Source: Tanytarsus gracilentus (lineage: Eukaryota; Arthropoda; Insecta; Diptera; Chironomidae). Taken from it: 64,000 nucleotides of DNA. Made by a program: the position numbers and the translations under genes. Below the pieces are notes generated by a model. That model was not told where the DNA came from, searched no databases, and saw only the letters and a program-made list of their open reading frames with translations. The stretch's first letter is position 1. Every line of letters begins with the position of its first letter. Shown in pieces: positions 54,627 to 64,000 of the stretch. Location: NCBI GenBank assembly GCA_038502055.1, contig JAXRKN010000045.1, forward strand, positions 2,378,501 through 2,442,500, written 5' to 3'.

Positions 54627-55208
54627 GTAAGCTTTCTGCTTTAAATTATTTCTCATCTAAAAATCACTTTAAAAAAATAAAGACTTTACTAACCAACAAA
54701 TGAATTTTTCCAAAATGCTTCCAAATATTTTCAATGGATTCTCGTAAAAAAATATTTTCTTATTGAGTAGTTGCTTTGATGTTTCCTTTGAGAAATCCTT
54801 TTCACCCATGGGAGCATGAAAAATGCTGTCCTTTGTGTAAGCGTGTGATTTTCACTCTTGAGTTATTTGCATGATTCTAAATTAGAGTTTCTTCGAGAAC
54901 TTAGTAGATAAAAAGTCTGCATGCACAAGAAAATTTCAAAATTCAAAAATATTTTTTCTATTCCTTGATTTTTTTTTTCAAAATCAAAGCTAAACCTGGA
55001 TTCTGTAAGTAAAATGAGGAGCAAAATTTATTAAGCAAGAATTTAGGTGCATTCTCATATTCCTCTCTTATATGCAGATCCTCCACTAATTGGCATTAGA
55101 TTCGATACAATGAACAGATTTCAGAAAAAATAGAAATTTTTTTAACAATTATTTTTTGTTTTGTGTTTGGTTTTGATTTTTGGTAATTTTGAAAATAATT
55201 TTTTAAAG
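54627..55208 (+). other. shot intron
   Basis: 582 bp, T-rich toward the end, no coding sequence supported. Confidence 0.6.
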
Positions 55209-55324
55209 CACGTGGCAAAACTAACACGGAACTCCGAGAAGAATTTATTCTTGCCGCTGGAGTATCACAAACAATGCAAGCTTTTACACCACGACCCTCA
55301 ATTTCATCTTCAAGTCCCGGAAAG
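55209..55324 (+). CDS. shot: shot exon after GAS2
   Basis: Reads RGKTNTELREEFILAAGVSQ then TMQAFTPRPSISSSSPGK. The ARGxTNxELREEFILAxGVSQ motif directly follows GAS2 in insect shot and MACF1. Phase 1 in, phase 0 out, donor GTAAGT. Confidence 0.93.
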
Positions 55325-55724
55325 GTAAGTTGGATGGCACAAACGTCAGTTGAGAATGACAGTGTGATATTTTTTTGTGGCATTGCATGTTTTTAGTTTT
55401 TCCCCTGTTTTATATGTGTGGCAATTAACGATTTTTCATTCATTCAAAAAAAAATTCAAATTATAAAATTTTTCCTAATGTTTAGCGTCAGAAACTTTGG
55501 CATTGCTTCAGCCGATTTTCGATAGCATTCGAGCCGGTGAAAATGCCTCAATGTCCACCTTTCCCTTGTCGTCAGTAAATGTAACTTTCGGTAGAGTTGA
55601 CTTTTTATGTCGTCACAAAATTAAGCCACGAATTTCTGTGTCACATTGTCATTCGGTAAGAAAGGCTGAAAATTGTTTCCAAAAATTAATTTAAAATATT
55701 CTAAAATAAATTTTCCCATCTCAG
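55325..55724 (+). other. shot intron with a doubtful cryptic exon (55486-55655)
   Basis: 400 bp between two phase-matched exons. Inside it 55486-55655 is flanked by AG and by a strong donor (GTAAGA). Its 170 bp do not keep the frame between phase 0 ends; read in phase 0 it adds 30 residues and a stop. It is not included in the main model. Confidence 0.4.
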
Positions 55725-56053
55725 TCACGCGACTATTCGCATAAATCACGAGCAGGCTCGACTGCTGAATCTGACCAATCGGACTCAGTGAGTCTCGGCC
55801 GACGCACACCATCGAGAACATTATTGACACCGAGAACATCGATACCAGTCAGAAGTAGTTTAACACCTGGCACATCACGACCCACGAGTAGACCGCACTC
55901 ACGACAAGGCTCCACGCTTTCATTGGCCAGCGACGATGCGACACCGACAAGAATTCCAACCAGAACTAAAACTAGTTCTACATCGTCAACGCCAACGTCT
56001 TGCCCACTTGCAAGATTACCCCCAACCTCTGCCACAAGACGAATGTCTTCAAA
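55725..56053 (+). CDS. shot: shot Ser/Arg-rich C-terminal exon with [ST]xIP motifs
   Basis: Encodes SRDYSHKSRAGSTAESDQSD followed by repeated T-P-S-R and S-R-P blocks, including TSIPVRSS and TRIPTRTK. [ST]xIP in a basic Ser-rich context binds EB1 and recruits spectraplakins to growing microtubule ends. Phase 0 in, phase 2 out (donor AA|GTAAGT). Confidence 0.92.
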
Positions 56054-56136
56054 GTAAGTTTATTCAAATTATAAAATTTTTATCATTAACAAATAAATTC
56101 AAATTTAACAAAAAAATTTAAAAATTTCTCTAAAAG

Positions 56137-56194
56137 CACTCCGTCGAGAATTCCAATTCGTCAGCAATCGATCGATGAGGAAGTTTTCTGGTAA
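56137..56194 (+). CDS. shot: shot last coding exon
   Basis: Completes AAC at the junction and reads TPSRIPIRQQSIDEEVFW followed by TAA. It carries one more SxIP motif (SRIP) next to the C-terminus. The intron before it is 83 bp with acceptor TAAAAG. Confidence 0.88.
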
Positions 56195-56195
56195 A

Positions 56196-56201
56196 AATAA
56201 A
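56196..56201 (+). terminator. shot: Proximal poly(A) signal of shot
   Basis: AATAAA begins two bases after the stop codon (56192-56194). Use of this site would leave a 3' UTR of only ~20-30 nt. Confidence 0.35.
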
Positions 56202-56688
56202 GTTTTACCCTCGTCATTGTTTCGTTTTTGTGATTGTCCACTTTTTGTTTCCTTTTATATCAATTTGAAGTATTCAACCCTTGAGGTTTTCTTTAAATTC
56301 AACCAGAAATTAAATTAAACAATTGGTTAAAGTTTCCTAATTTGTTGTGTTTTTTTTATTTTCAAGGGATGGTTAAAAATATTTTTTAATAATTCCCATC
56401 CCTCGTTTTTTGTTTTTATAATTTTAATAAAATCATTGCTAAAATTCTTAATTTCTTTATTCAGGAAAGCAGAGGAGAGACCGCCATTCAAATAACAATG
56501 AACAATTGCGCAACAAGTATTCTTCTTTCGTGGGACCACCATTAACAAACAATTAAGTTAAATTTACAACACATTACTAACGTGATCACACGAAAATTAC
56601 TTTGGAAATCACCTCACAATCTAAATGACAGAAACACTATTAGAGCTGACTAATAATTATTAATTAAATGCTAATCATTAGTTTTAAT

Positions 56689-56694
56689 TTTATT
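56689..56694 (-). terminator. Poly(A) signal of the RRM/F-box/LRR gene
   Basis: TTTATT on the plus strand reads AATAAA on the minus strand, 230 nt past the stop at 56926-56924. Confidence 0.4.
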
Positions 56695-56867
56695 CTATTA
56701 AGTTTTAAATTTTCTTCTTTTTTAATCGAACAATAATTAACGAGCATTATCATTAAAAAGTAATTTCTTAGAAAATAACAAACATGCAATTGTTAAACAT
56801 TTTGTTAAGAGCTGTTAAAAAATGCTATAAGCATACTTTTATAACGCAACAAGAGATTTAGAGAGCC

Positions 56868-56873
56868 AATAAA
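56868..56873 (+). terminator. shot: Distal poly(A) signal of shot
   Basis: AATAAA about 675 nt past the stop codon, followed by more A-rich sequence; a more usual distance for this gene. Confidence 0.45.
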
Positions 56874-56923
56874 AAAATAATGTTGAAAATTTTTAATCAA
56901 ACAATTTTTTTTAGTTTTTTAAT

Positions 56924-58856
56924 TTAAGAAATTTCTAGGTTTTCCTTAATAGCAGACACAAGTTTGGGGTCACAGTCGTTAATATTCGACAAAATGTTGA
57001 TAACATCTAAAAATTAAATTTTTTTAATCATTTAATGTCATATTTAAGAAAGCTTACCATCAATATTGAAGCACTCATTAGTTTGCTGTTCCGCTCGATT
57101 ATTTTCCTCATCAATATCATAATCATGTTCCAAATCTTTTGTCGTTGTCCACTCGAGTGTCAAATATTTTCTGCAATCGCTAACAAATTTACTCTCCTGA
57201 TAAATTAACGATTCAATTTCAGTTTGTCCGACGTGCATTAAAAATCGATCACGTGGCTGTGAGGATGCGAGAATTTTAGAAGCTTCTTCAATAAATTCCC
57301 GATTGAAGCCATAGCAGCGAGATATGTCAAGAAATTTTAATGTTTTAATTTCCATCAGACGTAAGACATTATCGGGCGACAAATAGGAACATCCAGCGAT
57401 GTGAATTTCCTCCAATTTTTCTTTATCAATTAAATATTCAATTAGGTCGTCAGAGACTGAAGTTTTAAAATTCATAATAAGCTTTTTCAGGTGTTTCATT
57501 GTGCTTATTGCATAAACAGTGGTGAGAGTTAAATTTCCATAAGAAATATTTAAAGTTTCAATCGAGTTTTTGAGGTTTATTGTCCGTAAAAGTTGATCGC
57601 ATGGTGGGTAATTTATATTTTGTATACAAAGCTCCTCCAGATGCAACATCGAGTTTATATTTGGGATAATGAACCTCGAAGTGTCTTCATCAATATAATA
57701 ATTATTCAATGTCAGTGATTTTAAGTGCAAAGCATGGGTCAACATTTCGTTTAAAGCTCTTCCATAGACATTCGGACATTTTCCTAAATTTAAATCATGC
57801 AAATTTTGATTCGCTGTGACGTATGCGATCAATTGCCTTCCATTAATGTTTCTGCATTCGGAAATGTTGAGTGACTCAATAAATTGAACTTTTTCGAGAA
57901 AATCTCCATAGACATTGCTATTAGCCACATTCAAAGATTTTAAATTTTTCACATTTCCATTAAAACAGTTCAAAAAGCTTTCGTCAATCAAACTGTTATC
58001 ACTCAAATCAAGCACCTCTAAATTTAATAAAACTTTCTTCATTTGCTTCCAAAAATTCGCATTATCAAGCTTGAATCCGATTAATTTTAAAACTTTCAAG
58101 TTTGGAAAATATTTTGTGATGAAATTTAAAATTCTTTGATTGTTAAATTTGTCGCTATTTACTGTTAAATTTTTAACTTTCTTCCCAACCTTTTCCGACA
58201 CTATTTTTGCCTCTAAAAGTGTTAGTTTTTTCTTTCCTTTAATCTCCATAAAGTTCAAGCTTTTAATTGTGCGAAAATAATATTCAGAAAGCTCCAGAAA
58301 TTTCCCGCAAACTTTCTTCAGTGTAAAAACATCGAGTGGGTCAAGGAAGGACATGACGTGAAGAAGGCAATCATCATCAAGAGTCGTTAGGAGTTTTGAA
58401 TGTTGTTGATCAATTTGAGGATTAATAAAAATATTTTCAGAACTTTTAATGTAGTCTGGTTGAAGCCACGAGTCAGCAGCGAAAAGTGAAAAATATTCAT
58501 TGAAATTTTTCCTATGAACTAAAGCTCTCGTCGCGTCGCAAGCAAGTGCATAAGTAACAAATCCTCGATTTTTCATGCGAGCTTTTTCAAGGAAAATTTT
58601 CAATTCTTCAATTGGTCCATAAATTGATAGCAAAAGATTAATTTGATCCGTGCTTATAGAGGTGTCGACGATTTTAATAAAAAGCTTTTTAATTTTAAAA
58701 CCATCTTCACTTTTTAGGGTGTAAAGATCACTTCCATGCTCAATGGCATCTGAAAAAGACTTTTATTGTAATTTAAATAAAAACTTTTTTGCTCTAAATA
58801 CCTGATAGTCTTTTATGTAAATGGATAAATTTATAAGTCGGATGATATCGAAACAT
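56924..58856 (-). CDS. RRM + F-box + leucine-rich-repeat protein (three exons)
   Basis: Exons 58856-58802, 58749-57058 and 57006-56924 join in phase 1 each time, giving 609 residues. Residues ~38-110 look like an RNA-recognition motif: RNP2 LFIKIV, then RNP1-like KNRGFVTY at the right spacing. An F-box follows at ~141-180 (LDDDCLLHVMSFLDPLDVF, then KKVCGKFLELS). The rest is a long array of LRRs (LKVLKLIGFKL, LEVLDLSDNSL, LKSLNVANSNV, LEELCIQNINY, LKFLDISRCYG). F-box/LRR proteins are SCF ubiquitin-ligase adaptors; the LRR binds the target and the RRM would add RNA or protein binding. The last exon, ending KENLEIS, is short but in frame and clean. Not recognised as a named orthologue. Confidence 0.8.
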
Positions 58857-59130
58857 TTTAGACTTTTTTCAGCACCTTAAAAATAAATAAAGTAATTCCG
58901 TTGTCCTAACAACAACCTTAGCGTGCGACCTTGATAAATGCATTCAATTTTGGCGTTACAATACTTTTATTGCGTTTTTTAAATTTATAAAAATAATTTA
59001 GTTTGTTGGTGCATGCATTTAACTCGAAAAACGTGATAAATTAATATAAATTAAATAAAATTTCACTTTAAAGACCTTAAACTTTGGAGGGATCGCTTTG
59101 ATTTGATTAGATGACAATGATGATAAAATT
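58857..59130. other. Intergenic spacer between calpain-7 and the RRM/F-box/LRR gene
   Basis: 274 bp containing both the promoter of the downstream gene and the probable poly(A) signal of calpain-7 (minus-strand AATAAA at 58971-58966). No coding sequence. Confidence 0.5.
58966..58971 (-). terminator. Poly(A) signal of calpain-7
   Basis: TTTATT on the plus strand reads AATAAA on the minus strand, 160 nt past the stop codon. Confidence 0.4.
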
Positions 59131-61466
59131 TTAATGTTCCTTTTCAACTTGAAGTTTAGCTGTTGATTTGAGTCGAAGAAAAAAGGGAGCTTCTTGATTG
59201 GGTAGGTAAGTGCTTGTTCGTACCATGTAATTTCCAGCAGGCAGATTCTCCAAGTCAAGCACACAAAATCCACTTCGATACGTTTCGGTGGTCTTACTGA
59301 TAAATGGTGCTAAAGAAAAAGATTTTAAAAATATGTCAAAGGTAATATTTTCAAACTTACCCGTTATGTTAGGATCATCAAGATTGGCAACAGTTAACTC
59401 AAGTCCCACTTGATAGACTTTAGGACCTCTCAATTCCACAACTAGATTGCAATCACTAGCCAATGTAACTTTATAAAGTGGATTATTTTTGAAGGTCTTA
59501 TGATTTTGACAGCCTCCAGCAGTTTGATTCGAAGAGTTCCATTCACCGTTTACTTGAATATTTGTCGTCCAATCGATATCGAGGGATTTTAGTTGAAATG
59601 GCTCACGACTATAGGCACGAAGTGTGTAGAAAATTGTCGAAGTTTTTTCGTATTGTGATACAACGAGCGTGTAACGTCTTGAAGCTACAGGATCGAGGCG
59701 TATTTTGCATAAATAATGCGGACTATTTATTCTTATTCCGTCAATAAATGGCTCTGGATCGTGTGGATAATAGATTCTCTTGCCATTTTTATGATGATAC
59801 ACGAGCAGTGTGATGTACTCTTTATTTTCCCGAAAATCTTCGATTGTTGTTATGTGTCTTGTGAGTAAAACATAAATGCTCCCGCGACCTGCTGGCACAT
59901 TTAAAGAAAATTGTGGATTATCGCCAACGGTGTAAGCGTCTTTAATAGGACCAGCGCACGATTGCCAGCATTTATGAGTGCAATAAGTATATTTGAAAAG
60001 ATCCGGATCCCAATTCAGATAAAATACATCGAAGAAATTTAAAAATGAATGATAGTCGATCCAAAAAATTCCATTGTCTATTGATCTTTCAATTTTTGGA
60101 TCATAGTTGAGAGTTTTTTGGAGCTCCGGTGTCCAACGAGTGTCATTTTCATTATAATTTCCTTTCCATCTCAAATGAGACCAAGGATTTTTGAGCATTA
60201 AAAGCTTCACTCCATCAACCTCAGCCATGTCAACGACGGCAAATGCATGGGTGCTAACTAGTCCGGTTCTCTCACATTCAGCATCTGACAATTCTCCGGT
60301 CGCTACAGTAATAAGGCAACGACCAGCATGAAATCCCTCTTTGAGTCGATCAAAGACAGCAACAGCATTAAAATCGGGATCGCCTTTTCTAATCGAAATT
60401 CTCTCTGGAATCCAACCAGTCAAGGCATAAGCATCGATATTAGAGTTACTTCCAGGAAAATTGTAGCCTCCCATGAGTTTCATATAGCTCTTTTCTAAAA
60501 TTGATATCCAAAATTCATTCCTATTGCTACTGAAACTGCACAATAGTTGATTATGTCTGCCTACGGGCAAAAAGTCATCGACGACAATTTTTCTAGAAAT
60601 TCCGTTCACAAAAAGCTTAACTGTGTATTTTCCACTGGGATTACAAATTGGTTCATCTTTGGAATTACGTGGATAAATAATTGACGTCAAGATTTTCCGA
60701 TTAAATTTTTTTTCATAAAGAGCCGCGACCGTAAGCGATGAAACAAAAGAACAATCGGAAACGACCTAAAAAGAGAAAATTATTTATGAATACGATTTAA
60801 AATATTGACATAAACTTACAGTCTGCTTTATGGCGTAAAAGTCTGGACAGCTTCCCAAAATAATTGTTGGATTTTCTGCTAGTTCTGTTATCCTCAACCA
60901 TTGATGGAATTCTTTCTTTTGCTTTGGTGCTAGCTCGAGAACACCATCTCTGTCAGTGAACGGAATAGGAAAATTAAATTTCTCCTTAGCATCATGATCC
61001 ATAAATGGCACATAAATTCGCAAATTAATGAGTGAAGTCTTTTCAAGCACCATCTTTTCCTCAATTGTATAGCCGTCTCTGGACACAACTTCCAACTTTG
61101 GTGAATTCGAAGCAACACTCTTTCCACCAACTGATGCTGTCGTTGGAGATGTAAGAGAACTCTTTTGAACTGGAATTGACTTCACTGGATCATCCGTTGG
61201 CGAATCTTTTTTTCTTATTCCTTTCAGCTCTTCCGCTCGGTCAAGTGCTTGTTTTGCGAACTTATTTAACTTTTCTCGTTTATCTTTATCATCGATGCTT
61301 AAAATCAACTCCACTGCCATCGTGTAAAATTCGATTGCTTTCACCTAAAATTTTTCAAGACAATGAATCATCAATGACTCACTACTTTGAGCTAACTCAC
61401 CTTATTTCCACTTTCATCGTAGTTTAAAGCTTGCATTAGTGCCTTATGTACATTTGCCTCGCTCAT
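59131..61466 (-). CDS. CAPN7: Calpain-7 (PalB-type) cysteine protease, four exons
   Basis: Exons 61466-61401, 61344-60820, 60765-59361 and 59309-59131 give 724 residues. The N-terminus (~1-75) is an MIT domain (VKAIEFYTMAVELILSIDD), which binds ESCRT-III and places this protease in the endosomal pathway. The protease core starts at VVSDCSFVSSL with the catalytic Cys near residue 202; His lies in LVSTHAFAVVDM (~370) and Asn in LKNPWSHLRWKG (~390). The Cys-His and His-Asn distances (168 and 20) equal those of human calpain-7 (290, 458, 478). Two C2-like beta domains follow. The last intron (51 bp) is stop-free and a multiple of 3, so the unspliced frame reads through. Human CAPN7 is longer, with tandem MIT domains; here there is room for one. 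Confidence 0.92.
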
Positions 61467-61689
61467 GATTGCTTTTAAAACTTGCTTAAATTTAAATAAA
61501 TAGAAATGAAAAATATTCCGGAAGTTTGTAAACAAAAATATTATTGATAAAACAAGAGAGGGAGAAAAATGAGAGAAAAAAATTTAAGAGAGCGAAACTC
61601 ACGAGCGAGAGAGTGGCGAGAGCTGTTGAGCAACTTGTTGAACTCAAAATTTAAAATTTAAATCCTATGTTCTTAAATGAATTAATTGT

Positions 61690-61708
61690 GTAACCTGGAC
61701 CAGGTTAC
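61690..61708. repeat. 19-bp palindrome, 9-bp arms
   Basis: GTAACCTGG and CCAGGTTAC flank a single A. Both arms carry ACCTG/CAGGT, the Snail-type E-box core. Confidence 0.85.
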
Positions 61709-61844
61709 CTAGAAAATATTAAAATAATTTTTGCAAATTTAATAAAATATAATCGAGGGGTTTTTCACAATACCGAATGTTCTCTTAATTTCCTGGCAAA
61801 TGATCAAAAAAAATTCAAATTTTCTAATGTTTTTAGCAAAAAGC

Positions 61845-61850
61845 TTTATT
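61845..61850 (-). terminator. Poly(A) signal of the F-box/LRR gene
   Basis: Minus-strand AATAAA about 22 nt past the stop codon at 61872. Confidence 0.45.
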
Positions 61851-61871
61851 TTTTAAACGGAAATTAGTCTT

Positions 61872-63617
61872 TTAAGCGAATGGATCGAAATCAAAGTCAT
61901 CTTCCATATCGTAATCACCATCTAAACCGAAGAAAAAATCATTTTCTTCATCCGAATCACCCTCTAAGTCTGAGTCACCTTCTCCATCAACTTCAAAAAT
62001 CAGGTTATCAAGTAAATTGTTAGTTGGCAGATACAAATCCTCGTCATCCCAAAAGCCTTTCTCCGATTTAAAAATCAACGATGAGCTTTTATGTGTGAAA
62101 TAGTGAGTCTTGATCTGATCGTCATTTTCGAGCACTTTATCCATAGGTTCATCGGGAAATCGAAAGATGTTGATTTTACGTAGATTTTTAGCATTTTGTT
62201 TCATCATTCCATAAAGTCGAAGAGTAGGTTTAAATGTTGGTCCGAATGAAAGCATTTCTAGATTGCGCAATCGAGTTAGGATGCCATACATAGCCCCGTA
62301 AGTTAATTCTTGATGAATCCATTTGACTGAGAGATTTTTGATATTCACATGATGAGAGATGAATGATTGAAAATTGGCAATACTTTCAACGTGGAGTGAC
62401 TCAATGTGAAGTTTTTGCAATGATGGCATTGGAATTTCTGTTGCATCTTTAGGTATTTCAGGAATGCTTAGAGTTGAAATTAGATTTAAATTGTTGACAA
62501 TTGAGCTCAAAATTTCGTTGCTTGTTTCATTTGTCCACTGAGTAATTGTTAGATCTTGAATTGACTTGTAGATTCTGAACAAAAGCACTGCATTTTGGCT
62601 CCTAAATGCTTTAGAGATGACAAGTTTTTTGAGACAATTGTTGGTCATAATTGAGTTATAGAAGAGATATTTATCTGGCAGCGTGCTCGCATCAAGTCTC
62701 AAAGATTTGAGCTTTAGTGTTCCGAAAACATACTCATACGTCTCTTCAGTCAATTTACAATCGATTTCAAGGTGCTCCAATGTACTTTCGTGCTGTTTAA
62801 GTAGCTGAATGAAATTTTCATCTGCACTTTCTCCAGATCCAAACGAGTTGTAAACGACAGACAGTTGTCGAAGCTTAAATGTGTATTCTCTCTCGTTGTT
62901 GTTCAGCAAAGTTTCATAAATCTTTCCCTGTTGCACACGCACGGCTATGCTTTTCAATGAACTCGTGCGCATTAGAAATTCCTCTAAAATCTCTTCATCA
63001 CTGATAATCGAATTTTTAGAAGCACCATAACGATTGCAATGAATTTTGAGCAAATCCAGTTCACTCTTACCAATAAATTCCAAAAATTCAAAGCTGCTGT
63101 CAATGAACACGATTGTACGCAATGAAATAATGTCAATTAGGTTTCGCTTTTGGAAATAATTAACACGTGAGTTAACGATTAGAATTTTCTCAAGTGATGA
63201 ACTCAACTTTTTGAGAATTTTCATCAGTTCTTGTTGATTGATAGTAAGGTCGATCATTTCAATTGCTTTTACGCTTCCAAAGACATTATTTTTTAGGAGA
63301 TCATTTACAAGCTTCTGATTCTGAGCCATACTGATGTTGTCAAAAATAATTGTGTTGTAGTTTCGCGAGAGAAAATTAATTACATCAGGATTCTTGGCCA
63401 CACTGCTTTCATTGATAAAAAGAGGCAGTTTACGCATTGTCGATTTGTTGAAACTGATGATTTCATTGAATCTAAAACAATATAAACATTTTGAGAAAAT
63501 TTTCCCGGTTTTTTCATTTTAAAATTACCTCTGAGAAACTTCACAGCATTTTTTTAGTGATTTAGCATCGAGATAATTGAAAATCTCTAAGAGCAGCTCA
63601 TCAACAAGAACATTCAT
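61872..63617 (-). CDS. F-box/leucine-rich-repeat protein with acidic C-terminal tail (two exons)
   Basis: Exons 63617-63529 and 63471-61872 join in phase 2 (AGA) across a 57-bp intron, giving 562 residues. The F-box is split by the intron: MNVLVDELLLEIFNYLDAKS then KKCCEVSQRFNEII. Degenerate LRRs follow (LKSLRLDASTL, LQKLHIESLHV, IKNLSVKWIHQ, LRNLEMLSFGP). The last ~40 residues are strongly acidic and aromatic (DSDLEGDSDEENDFFFGLD, then DYDMEDDFDFDPF). It is probably an SCF adaptor. It resembles the RRM/F-box/LRR gene 3 kb away only in general plan; no close sequence match was seen. The upstream ATG at 63617 is the first in frame. Confidence 0.8.
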
Positions 63618-63831
63618 CGTTGATTGACTTATTTTAATTACTGAATCAGTTTGAAATCACAGCAAATTTAATTTAATACTTGTTTTGAATACTTGTTTTG
63701 AAAAACATTGCGAGGGGTAGAGCAAACTTGCAATTCAAAATTTTATTGACCGTTAAAGAATTAAGTTTGAACATTTTTAAAATATTTTTTGTAATACTAA
63801 ATTTTTAATGATGCAACATGATGATGATTTA
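63618..63831. other. Intergenic spacer
   Basis: 214 bp of AT-rich DNA between two minus-strand genes; it should hold the promoter of the F-box/LRR gene and the 3' UTR of its upstream neighbour. It includes a short direct repeat (TACTTGTTTTGAA). Confidence 0.45.
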
Positions 63832-64000
63832 TTATTTTTTCAAATTCTTTTTCGGCAGCAAATAAACAATCATGTTGAAAAATGCAAATCCCAGAGCAAA
63901 TGCAAAGCAAATAGCAATATCTGAAATTTAATAATTAATTAATTAAATAAATAATGATGGTTAAAATTTCACACCTGTAATCTCATTTGGCTGTCCCGAT
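63832..64000 (-). CDS. C-terminal end of an unidentified membrane protein (runs off the right edge)
   Basis: Two exon pieces, 64000-63975 and 63920-63832, join in phase 1 (GAT) to read SGQPNEITDIAICFAFALG then FAFFNMIVYLLPKKNLKK and stop. The second exon is one hydrophobic membrane segment of ~21 residues followed by a short basic tail, which indicates a C-terminal anchor or last helix with a cytosolic end. The lysines do not form a standard KKxx signal. Too little is in the window to name the family. Confidence 0.6.

Larger units (their letters stand above)
56195..56867 (+). other. Probable shot 3' UTR
   Basis: Non-coding, AT-rich sequence between the stop codon and a second AATAAA at 56868. 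It overlaps the probable 3' UTR of the convergent F-box gene. Confidence 0.5.
61467..61871. other. Intergenic region upstream of calpain-7
   Basis: 405 bp without coding sequence. GAGAG-rich DNA at about 61556-61625 lies close to the calpain start and could hold GAGA-factor sites. A near-perfect palindrome is at 61690-61708. Minus-strand AATAAA at 61850-61845 serves the upstream F-box gene. Confidence 0.45.

Noticed and set aside
59131..60690. Calpain-7 core as a single uninterrupted frame of 519 codons
   Set aside because: The segment KFENITFDIFLKSFSL inside it is flanked by perfect splice sites and is absent from the family, so it is an in-frame intron.
56924..63617. Recent tandem duplication of the two F-box/LRR genes
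   Set aside because: They share only the domain plan; the F-box and LRR sequences, intron positions and termini differ too much for a recent copy.

Overview
The window is nuclear DNA of an insect. It is AT-rich, genes carry many short GT-AG introns, and the main locus has the exon layout of fly short stop. Protein similarity points to a nematoceran fly, possibly a chironomid midge; that placement is an inference. All exon models below were built by reading splice sites and checking codon phase by eye.

Layout. 1-1735 holds a divergent pair: the N-terminus of a TMEM223-like mitochondrial protein (minus) and a two-exon ZNF277-type zinc-finger gene (plus). 1841-2614 is a repeat island with 11-bp terminal inverted repeats around a 17-bp minisatellite. 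From about 3.57 kb to 56.2-56.9 kb the plus strand is one gene, the spectraplakin short stop (shot/MACF family). It has at least four alternative coding first exons (3753, 15641, 18548, 31464), two CH domains, a plakin domain with SH3, an 11.3-kb plakin-repeat exon, a 9.7-kb exon of spectrin repeats, then EF-hands, a GAS2 domain and a Ser/Arg-rich tail with SxIP-type motifs. The longest in-frame sum is about 8,805 residues; skipping the plakin-repeat cassette leaves about 5,005. An 11-exon TMC-family channel gene (9623-5892, minus) sits inside the first intron of shot.

Beyond shot the minus strand carries a compact tail-to-head cluster: an RRM + F-box + LRR gene (58856-56924), calpain-7 (61466-59131), a second F-box/LRR gene with an acidic tail (63617-61872), and the last two exons of an unidentified single-pass membrane protein (64000-63832). 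shot and the RRM/F-box gene converge, with poly(A) signals that would make their 3' UTRs overlap.

Functional picture. shot links actin, microtubule plus ends and membrane or junctional sites, and its promoter choice decides whether a product has two, one or no CH domain. The other genes (channel, zinc finger, protease, putative ubiquitin-ligase adaptors) have no evident pathway link to it. No rRNA, tRNA, CRISPR or prokaryotic signals were seen. The most unusual items are the RRM/F-box/LRR architecture, the repeat-built acidic insert of the plakin-repeat exon, and the phase-matched set of alternative first exons.
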